From NCBI GenBank assembly GCA_938038785.1, contig CALHTB010000008.1, positions 1 to 64,000 of the forward strand: 64,000 nucleotides of DNA. Direction: 5' to 3'. Below the pieces are notes generated by a model. It had not been told where the DNA came from. It worked only from the letters and a program-made list of their open reading frames with translations, and ran no database searches. A program made the position numbers and the translations under genes. Source of the DNA: an uncultured Acidimicrobiales bacterium. Lineage in GTDB: Bacteria; Actinomycetota; Acidimicrobiia; Acidimicrobiales; SHLQ01. Positions within the stretch are counted from its first letter, which is position 1, and each line of letters begins with the position of its first letter. Shown one piece after another: positions 58,155-64,000 of this stretch.

Positions 58155-59764
58155 CCGTGACCGGTACCGACTCCGGTTGTGCGTTGGTGGAGGTGTTCGG
58201 CGTGTTTGTTGAGGCCGACGAGGTGGGCTTCGATGCCGCGTTCGGCGAACTTTGCGACCACGGCATCGAGGGCGACGACCGAGGACGAGTCCCAGATGCG
58301 GGCGTTGGAGAGGTCGATCTCGACTCGATCGACCTTCACTGCGTCGTAGTCGAACAGATGAGTCAGAGTGTTGGTCGAGGCAAAGAAGAGTTCGCCGCTC
58401 ACGGCGAAGAGACGTTCGGTGTTGTCCGGGTCAACGACGCTCGTGACTTCCACGATCTGAGAAACGTTTCGAGCAAAGAAGATGGCCGAAAGCACAACGC
58501 CTGCAGCCACACCGAACGCAAGGTTGTGGGTGAGGACAACAATGAGCACGGTGGCTGCCATGACCATCGATTCGGTCTTCGGCATGTTTCGCAGCATGGT
58601 TGGCGAGATGCTCTTCCAGTCGAACGTGCCGACCGACACCATGATCATTACTGCAACGAGGGCGGCCATTGGAATCTGGGCCACAAGGTCGCCGAGGACC
58701 AGGACCAAGATGATGAGGAAGACGCCAGACGCCAAGGTCGAAAGACGAGTACGTCCGCCCGAGCTGTGGTTGATCATCGACTGACCGATCATTGCGCACC
58801 CGGCCATTCCGCCGAGGAAACCGGTGGCGATGTTGGCAATGCCCTGGCCACGAGACTCGACGTTCTTGTCTGAGTCGGTGTCGGTCATGTCGTCGAGGAG
58901 CTGTGCGGTGAGGAGCGACTCGAGGAGCCCCACGATTGCGAGGGTGATCGCATACGGCAAGATGATCCGGAACGTTTCGACTGTGAATGGAACTTCGGGC
59001 AAGGCCACCCACGGCAACGCGTCGGGGAGGTCGCCTAGGTCGTCGACGGTGCGAAGTCGCTCTGCGTTCTCGGGTGAGGTGTCGGTCATGAACTGTGACA
59101 CAACGGTCAACACGACGATCGCCACCAATGGAGACGGCACTGCCTTGGTAATCCGGGGAAGGCCGTAGATAATTGCAAGGCCACCAGCGATGAACAGGAT
59201 GTTCTGGCTGAGTCCAGGCGCCCCGCCACCGGTAAGGAGCGAGAAGGGCAGGGTGAGGAGGCCCCCTATTTCGGAAAGGAGACCGTGGCTGTCCTCGAGA
59301 AGGATGTGTGGCACCTGGGCCAGGAAGATGAGGATTGCGAGGGCGTTGACGAAGCCGATCATCACCGTCCGTGGAACGAACCGCATGAGTTCGCCGACGC
59401 CGAGGTAACCGAGCAAAATTTGGAGAATGCCGGCGAGGATGGTGGCTGCGAAGAGATGCCCAAGTCCGTGGTCGGCCACGAGTTGAACGATGACGAGGGC
59501 CATTGCGCCGGTGGCAGCCGAGATCATTCCGGGACGTCCACCGGTGAACGAGATCAGGATGGCGATCGAGAACGATGCGTAGAGACCGACCTTGGGGTCG
59601 ACGCCAGCGATGATCGAGAAGGAAATGGCCTCGGGAATGAGTGCGAGGGCGACCACAAGTCCCGAGATGATGTTGACCCGTGGGTTCGAGAACCAGCCAT
59701 TGTCCTCGTCTACATGGTCGGGCAGCGGCAGCGCGCGAGGTTCGAGGGGTGTGGAGTTTGACAT
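58151..59764 (-). CDS. SulP-family anion transporter with STAS domain
   Basis: A 537-residue membrane protein with about 10-12 helices (SulP signature region IISGLVVALALIPEAISFSI with AGVDPKVGLYASF) and a C-terminal STAS domain (about 440-537: FAVSGELFFASTNTLTHLFD, VDRVEIDLSNARIWDSSSVV). Members carry sulfate, bicarbonate or other anions. No carbonic anhydrase or sulfate assimilation gene is next to it, so the ion is not decided. ATG 59764 has AAGGGCG upstream. A hairpin overlaps its stop. Confidence 0.9.
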   Translation of the reverse strand: MSNSTPLEPRALPLPDHVDEDNGWFSNPRVNIISGLVVALALIPEAISFSIIAGVDPKVGLYASFSIAILISFTGGRPGMISAATGAMALVIVQLVADHGLGHLFAATILAGILQILLGYLGVGELMRFVPRTVMIGFVNALAILIFLAQVPHILLEDSHGLLSEIGGLLTLPFSLLTGGGAPGLSQNILFIAGGLAIIYGLPRITKAVPSPLVAIVVLTVVSQFMTDTSPENAERLRTVDDLGDLPDALPWVALPEVPFTVETFRIILPYAITLAIVGLLESLLTAQLLDDMTDTDSDKNVESRGQGIANIATGFLGGMAGCAMIGQSMINHSSGGRTRLSTLASGVFLIILVLVLGDLVAQIPMAALVAVMIMVSVGTFDWKSISPTMLRNMPKTESMVMAATVLIVVLTHNLAFGVAAGVVLSAIFFARNVSQIVEVTSVVDPDNTERLFAVSGELFFASTNTLTHLFDYDAVKVDRVEIDLSNARIWDSSSVVALDAVVAKFAERGIEAHLVGLNKHAEHLHQRTTGVGTGHG

Positions 59765-59916
59765 TTCGCCCTTTGGTGCGATCGATGCGTATACGCCAAC
59801 GGTCGTTTTCGGGCGTAACTAAAGGGTATGAGACCAGGTTCGGTCCGTCCGGCCCAGAACTGTCAACATCGTCACAAGCTGGTGTGAAACTGATCACGCC
59901 ACAGGGAGACTGAGCA

Positions 59917-60909
59917 ATGGTGCAAAAGCGTGTGGTCCTTCCGGCAGCTGGTGTTGGCGTGGCCTTGGCTGGTGGTTTGGCGGGCAACCGTGTTGTCGCG
60001 CGGTGGCGTCGAAACCCTGATCCGCTCGGTGGTCGACCGGTTCACTTCCCCGACGGTGACCATCGCATGGTCAAACTGGCTGACGGCGGCGAGATTTCCA
60101 CGATGATGGTGGGTGACGGACCCACCATCGCGTTGGTGCACGGGCTGACCGCTAATCGGCACGACTGGGGTCCGATGGCTCCCGCGTTGTTGGATGCCGG
60201 CTACCAACTGGTTGCGATCGAGCAGCGAGGGCATGGCGATTCGACGCCGGGCACCGCCGGGTACGGTTCGGCCCAGCTCGGACGTGACCTCGCCGCGGTG
60301 TTCGAAGAGCTCGATCTTCGAGCAGCTGCGTTGGTGGGGCACTCGATGGGTGGCATGGCGATCATGGGCTTCGCCACGCAAGTTCCTGACGTGTTTGCAA
60401 AGCGGGTCGAGTCGATGGTTCTGATCGCCACTGCGGCATCGCTGCAAACCCGTCGCCACGGTGTGGCCCTGTGGGCCGGAGGTATCCCGATCCCGTCCGC
60501 GCTCGTTCCGCAGAGTCAGCGGCTTCGCCTTGGGGCTGGTCTGGGCGTGTTCGGTGCTTCACCGAGCTTGCACATGGTCGATGAAGTGATTCGCCAGTTC
60601 GAGGCGTGCCCGGAGGACGTTCGTAATGAGGCCACCGCTGCGTTGGCCGACCACGATGTCCGTGGACAGCTCAAGAGTCTAGAGATGCCGACGCTTGTCA
60701 TCGGTGGCACTCGCGACTTGCTGATTTCGGCGGCTCAGGTGGCCGAGCTCGCAGATGAGCTCGACGACGCCGACCTGCACATGTTCGATGGCGCTGGCCA
60801 CATGGTGCTGTGGGAGCGCCACGAGGAGATCAGCGCCCTCATGTTGGAGAGGCTGTCGGCTCAGTCGGTTGGCGTGTCCGATTCGGTGGCGTCGGATCTG
60901 GTGCAGTAG
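59917..60909 (+). CDS. Alpha/beta hydrolase with N-terminal hydrophobic segment
   Basis: A 330-residue protein. The first 28 residues are hydrophobic with an alanine/glycine tract (VVLPAAGVGVALAGGLAGN), possibly a signal or anchor. The hydrolase has the HG motif in LVHGLTANRHDWGPMAP, nucleophile in AALVGHSMGGMAIMGF (about residue 142), acid in GGTRDLLISAAQ and His in FDGAGHMVLWERHEE. Substrate unknown. A GGGAGA site precedes the ATG. Its last 49 bp overlap the convergent sulfurtransferase gene. Confidence 0.85.
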   Translation: MVQKRVVLPAAGVGVALAGGLAGNRVVARWRRNPDPLGGRPVHFPDGDHRMVKLADGGEISTMMVGDGPTIALVHGLTANRHDWGPMAPALLDAGYQLVAIEQRGHGDSTPGTAGYGSAQLGRDLAAVFEELDLRAAALVGHSMGGMAIMGFATQVPDVFAKRVESMVLIATAASLQTRRHGVALWAGGIPIPSALVPQSQRLRLGAGLGVFGASPSLHMVDEVIRQFEACPEDVRNEATAALADHDVRGQLKSLEMPTLVIGGTRDLLISAAQVAELADELDDADLHMFDGAGHMVLWERHEEISALMLERLSAQSVGVSDSVASDLVQ

Positions 60910-61691
60910 CCGCTCCAGCTGCCGACATAGAGGCGCCCTCGGCCAAAGCCGTTGGCTTCGGCTGCGAGCATGTTGTTGCAGGCGCTCACTCCGGACCCGC
61001 AGTAGTACACGGTGTCGTCGTCGGCTCCGATGTCAGCGAAGCGTTGGGTTAGCTCTGCGCTCGATTTGAAGTAGCCGTCGGCGAGGTTGCTGGCGAAGGG
61101 CAGGTTGATCGCGCCGGGAACGTGGCCTGCTACCGGGTCGATTGGTTCGACGAGCCCGGCATAACGATCGGGCCCGCGGCTGTCGACGACGACGGTTCCT
61201 TCGGCGACGATTGCGTCGATCTGTTCGGTGGTAACGATTGCGTCGGCGGGCCAGGGGCGTGGGGCGTTGTTGGCTTGGACGATCTCTGGCGGGTTGGTCG
61301 ACAGCTCGCCATCCCAGGCAGCGATGCCTCCATCGAGCAGCGCTGCCGGTTGACCGAGGGTTCGCAACATCCACACGAGCCGACCGGCAATCATGCCGCC
61401 AGCGTCGTCGTAGGCAACGACGGGTGTGTCGTTGGAGATGCCGATGTTGGCGAGGCCTTCGGCGAAGGTCTCGGGGGAGGGAAGTGGGTGGCGTCCTATG
61501 CCGGGGCCCGGTGGTGATGACAGCACGGTCTCGAGGTCGACAAAGCGGGCGCCGGGGATGTGGCCAGCGTTGTACGCGTCGGCACCGTCGCGCTCATCCA
61601 GATAGGCCCGGCAATCACAAATCACCGCGTCGGGATACTCAGCATGGAGCTCTGCAATCGAGATGATCGGAGGAAGCAAAAGAGCGGTCAT
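60861..61691 (-). CDS. Sulfurtransferase, thiosulfate/3-mercaptopyruvate type (two rhodanese domains)
   Basis: A 276-residue tandem-rhodanese protein. The N-domain has VICDCRAYLDERDGADAYNAGHIPGARFVDL split over it, the C-domain has VVDSRGPDRYAGLVEPIDPV and GHVPGAINLPFASN, and the active loop is TVYYCGSGVSACNNMLA (Cys about 233). It moves sulfane sulfur from thiosulfate or mercaptopyruvate to cyanide or thiols. It is convergent with the hydrolase with a 49-bp overlap, and its start is at ATG 61691. Confidence 0.88.
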   Translation of the reverse strand: MTALLLPPIISIAELHAEYPDAVICDCRAYLDERDGADAYNAGHIPGARFVDLETVLSSPPGPGIGRHPLPSPETFAEGLANIGISNDTPVVAYDDAGGMIAGRLVWMLRTLGQPAALLDGGIAAWDGELSTNPPEIVQANNAPRPWPADAIVTTEQIDAIVAEGTVVVDSRGPDRYAGLVEPIDPVAGHVPGAINLPFASNLADGYFKSSAELTQRFADIGADDDTVYYCGSGVSACNNMLAAEANGFGRGRLYVGSWSGYCTRSDATESDTPTD

Positions 61692-61757
61692 ACCAAGAGT
61701 CTCGCACGACGGAATTGATGTTTGGAGCTGAGAAGCCCAGCGGGACCCACAGCGGCC

Positions 61758-62333
61758 TCATTCGATGCTGAACTGTTCACATGAAATTCGGGCTGTCAGA
61801 TCCTCACTGACGTGCGCGCGATATTCGAAACCATCATGCAAGGAGTAGTCGCCTTCGGAGTTAGGGCATCCATCCCACGTTAGGTCTGCGGCCGAGTTGA
61901 GCAGTAGGTCGTACTGCTGGCCTGAGTTGTCCTCCGTGCGGGTTCGGGTCAAGGCGACACGAACTTCGCTAGCATTAGCTGAGTGGACTGGTCCTACTGC
62001 GGGCCCCAACGCACTTGTCTCACCGCTAACCATCACTTGAGCGATGAATCGATCGTTTGTGCCAGCGCTAGTTGTGAAACTTGTGAAGAAGCATGGGGCT
62101 TGCTCGCAGGAAATGTCAATCGACTCCGGAGTTTCCCATCCAAGGATTGACTCGATCTGATCCTGATCTACGAAGTCGATAGACAACGGAACCACCGCGA
62201 CTGCTTGTCGGTCCTCAGGCTCAGCTGCCGATGTGCTGATGAGATCGCTCGCTGATCCACACGATGAGAGCAAGCAACTAGTTCCGATCAGTAGAAGCTT
62301 CCAGATCCCCGGTAGTTGCTCAGAAGGTCCCAT
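61758..62333 (-). CDS. Predicted lipoprotein of unknown function
   Basis: About 191 residues. A signal stretch [17 protein letters not shown] holds a lipobox-like LSSC, followed by an acidic linker and a domain with two Cys pairs ([10 protein letters not shown] and CPNSEGDY...ARISCEQF). I do not recognise the family. ATG 62333 lies 6 nt after a minus-strand TACCGT box, so it looks leaderless. It is divergent from the carboxylase subunit gene with 90 bp between starts. Confidence 0.65.
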   Translation of the reverse strand: MGPSEQLPGIWKLLLIGTSCLLSSCGSASDLISTSAAEPEDRQAVAVVPLSIDFVDQDQIESILGWETPESIDISCEQAPCFFTSFTTSAGTNDRFIAQVMVSGETSALGPAVGPVHSANASEVRVALTRTRTEDNSGQQYDLLLNSAADLTWDGCPNSEGDYSLHDGFEYRAHVSEDLTARISCEQFSIE

Positions 62334-62339
62334 CGGACA

Positions 62340-62345
62340 ACGGTA
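62340..62345 (-). promoter_or_regulatory. Putative -10 box (TACCGT) of the leaderless lipoprotein gene
   Basis: On the minus strand TACCGT is followed by 6 nt and the ATG at 62333. Confidence 0.4.
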
Positions 62346-62411
62346 TCGGTTGTTGTTCGGCACAGATCGTCACCCAGCTCATCCAACGCCAGGTTGCTCA
62401 CCCGATACTGG

Positions 62412-62417
62412 TACTGT
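62412..62417 (+). promoter_or_regulatory. Putative -10 box (TACTGT) of the leaderless carboxylase gene
   Basis: TACTGT is followed by 6 nt and the ATG at 62424. Confidence 0.4.
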
Positions 62418-62423
62418 TTCCCG

Positions 62424-64000
62424 ATGTTCAGTACCGCGCAGACCGCCGTGCTTCGCACTCGACTCGATACGGGCTCTGAGAGCTACCGAGAGAATGTCTC
62501 GGCGATGGCGGAGATGTGGGACATCGTCGCTGCGGAATTGGCCACCGTGCCAACCGTCGGCGGAGAGCGGTATGTCGATCGGCATCATCGTCGGGGCAAG
62601 CTGCTGGTCCGTGAGCGGATTGAGCTGCTGGTCGATCCTGACTCGGCGTTTCTTGAGCTCAGCCCGTTGGCGGGTTGGGGTACGCAAGACCCTGTGGGCG
62701 TGGGCGTTGCGGTTGGCATCGGTCTGGTTGCGGGTGTCGAGACGATGATTATCGGGTCGGACATGACGTATCGGGGCGGTTCGGCGAATCCGAACACGCT
62801 CGACAAGGTGTCTCGGGCCTACGAGATCGTGCGGGAGAACCGGTTGCCGGTCGTGCATCTGCAGGAGTCTGCTGGTGCGGAGCTTCCTCGCCAGGCCGAC
62901 ATCTTCGTGCGGGGTGGCGAGCAGTTTCGCAACATTACGCAGCTGTCGAAGATGGGCATCCCGACGATCACGGTGGCGTTCGGCCCGAACACCGCCGGCG
63001 GCGCCTACACGCCCGGCATGAGTGATTACACGGTGTTTGTTGCCGAGCGGGGCACTGCCTACTTGGGCGGTCCGCCGTTGGTGAAGATGGCGATCGATGA
63101 GATCGTCGATGAGGAAACGCTCGGCGGTGCCGAGATGCACAGCACCACCAGTGGTTTGTCGGACTACCTTGCGGCCGACGAGCTCGATGGGCTGCGTCAC
63201 GTTCGCCAGATCATCAGTCACCTGCAATGGAAGAAACTTGGCCCGGGCCCAACCGTGCGAGCCGACCCGCCGCTGTATCCAGCGCACGAGCTGATGGGGT
63301 GTGCGTCGGCTGATGTGACCAAGCCGTTCGACATGCATGAGGTGATCGCCCGTCTTGTCGACGGCAGCCGCTTCGAAGCGTTCAAGCCGCTGTATGGCGA
63401 CAAGCTCGTATGCGGGTGGGCATCGATCCATGGGTTCCCGGTTGGCATCCTCGGCAACAACGGAATCTTGTTCAGCGAAGAGGCAGCGAAGGGCGCGCAG
63501 TTCATCCAGCTGTGTAACCGCACCGACACGCCGTTGCTGTTTCTCCACAACATCACCGGATTCATGGTCGGCACCGCAGCCGAACAGGGCGGCATCATCC
63601 GCAACGGCGCCAAGCTCATCAATGCAGTAGCGAACTCGACCGTTCCACACCTGAACCTCATGGTTGGTGCGAGCTACGGCGCGGGCAACTACGGGATGGG
63701 TGGCAAGGCGTACAACCCCCGTTTTATCTTCAGCTGGCCGAACCATCGCATTGCGGTCATGGGCCCGAAACAGCTTGCTGGAGTGATGGACATCGTTGCG
63801 CGGAACGCTGCTGCGGGCCGTGGCATCGAGGTCGACGAAGAGGCGCTTACCGCCCAGCGAAACGCACTCGAGGGGCAGATAGAAATAGAGTCAACGGCCC
63901 TTTTTGCAACAGGGCGCATGTGGGACGATGGGATCATCCATCCGTCTGACAGTCGGACGGTGTTGGGGCTTGCGCTGTCCGCGGTGCACTCCAACGTGGT
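62424..64000 (+). CDS. Acyl-CoA carboxylase beta subunit (carboxyltransferase), 3'-truncated by the window
   Basis: The frame stays open for 525 codons to the window end, close to the 510-540 residues usual for this family. Motifs: [117 protein letters not shown] and [19 protein letters not shown]. This matches the propionyl/methylcrotonyl-CoA carboxylase beta subunits; the NITGFMVG block favours the methylcrotonyl/geranyl type. A biotin subunit would be expected downstream, outside the window. ATG 62424 lies 6 nt after a TACTGT box. Confidence 0.92.
   Translation, partial: MFSTAQTAVLRTRLDTGSESYRENVSAMAEMWDIVAAELATVPTVGGERYVDRHHRRGKLLVRERIELLVDPDSAFLELSPLAGWGTQDPVGVGVAVGIGLVAGVETMIIGSDMTYRGGSANPNTLDKVSRAYEIVRENRLPVVHLQESAGAELPRQADIFVRGGEQFRNITQLSKMGIPTITVAFGPNTAGGAYTPGMSDYTVFVAERGTAYLGGPPLVKMAIDEIVDEETLGGAEMHSTTSGLSDYLAADELDGLRHVRQIISHLQWKKLGPGPTVRADPPLYPAHELMGCASADVTKPFDMHEVIARLVDGSRFEAFKPLYGDKLVCGWASIHGFPVGILGNNGILFSEEAAKGAQFIQLCNRTDTPLLFLHNITGFMVGTAAEQGGIIRNGAKLINAVANSTVPHLNLMVGASYGAGNYGMGGKAYNPRFIFSWPNHRIAVMGPKQLAGVMDIVARNAAAGRGIEVDEEALTAQRNALEGQIEIESTALFATGRMWDDGIIHPSDSRTVLGLALSAVHSNV

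Noticed and set aside
58431-59987. 518-codon minus-strand frame in the SulP gene
   Set aside because: It has no motif and is Arg/Pro/His-rich; the SulP frame has all expected helices and a STAS domain.
62379-63746. 455-codon minus-strand frame over the carboxylase gene
   Set aside because: The plus strand has a complete carboxyltransferase domain over the same region, and the minus frame is His/Arg-rich with no family features.
1-64000. tRNA, rRNA, CRISPR arrays, insertion sequences or prophage
   Set aside because: Gaps are short and mostly explained by hairpins, a riboswitch or promoters; no cloverleaf, spacer array, transposase or phage gene was seen by eye. A tRNAscan-SE run would be the formal check.

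Overview
The window looks like chromosome of a high-GC, heterotrophic, probably marine actinomycete; an Acidimicrobiia-like lineage is my guess and no rRNA is present to test it. The reasons are many GTG starts, a DUF222/HNH gene, a second family-A DNA polymerase of the type common in Actinomycetota, and many genes whose start lies 6-8 nt after a TAnnnT box (leaderless promoters). Osmolyte and small organic-matter genes (MttB family, ectoine hydrolase and deacetylase, four PhyH dioxygenases, a LinB-like haloalkane dehalogenase, glycine cleavage) suggest a marine or saline habitat. I see no rRNA, tRNA, CRISPR, insertion sequence or prophage.

Layout. 1-10.8 kb: start of a GMC oxidoreductase, MttB-family methyltransferase, EamA transporter, FMN 2-hydroxyacid dehydrogenase, amidase, then a tight PhyH-PhyH-EutD operon facing EutE across a tandem hairpin repeat, then a Met/Cys-type PLP lyase. 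10.8-14.7 kb: ArsC/aquaporin arsenic pair, an 18-bp tandem repeat, a membrane-anchored EEP phosphohydrolase, a membrane protein and an isochorismatase-like hydrolase. 14.7-20.2 kb, minus strand: CoA-transferase III / PhyH / haloalkane dehalogenase operon, an alpha/beta hydrolase, DUF2853 and DUF2855. 20.3-23.4 kb: an AhpD-like gene with an in-frame TGA, read here as a CxxU selenoprotein with a bacterial SECIS hairpin, directly followed by two CNNM/CorC membrane proteins. 23.6-26.9 kb: three overlapping genes for a degenerate M19 dipeptidase, an unknown 555-aa protein and a DUF3726 protein. 27-35.7 kb: DUF808, SRPBCC, TPMT-like methyltransferase, MalY/PatB lyase, DUF1905, Asp/Glu-racemase-like protein with PhyH, modABC and a YjdF-like protein. 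35.7-41.8 kb: divergent DNA polymerase A, LLM flavoprotein with Zn alcohol dehydrogenase, SHMT-like enzyme and RsmJ-like methyltransferase. 41.8-48.6 kb: one 2261-codon gene joining a cytoplasmic HD-GYP domain to about ten cadherin-type repeats and three lamin-tail domains. 48.7-53 kb: gcvT-gcvP behind a tandem glycine riboswitch. 53.1-64 kb: aldehyde dehydrogenase, class V aminotransferase, nitronate monooxygenase, a frameshifted DUF222/HNH gene, SulP transporter, hydrolase, thiosulfate/mercaptopyruvate sulfurtransferase, a lipoprotein and an acyl-CoA carboxylase beta subunit cut by the window end.

The strongest items for a second look are the AhpD-like selenoprotein that plain ORF calling truncates at codon 61, the giant HD-GYP/cadherin/LTD protein, the PhyH-PhyH-EutD operon, and the M19-like/unknown/DUF3726 operon.
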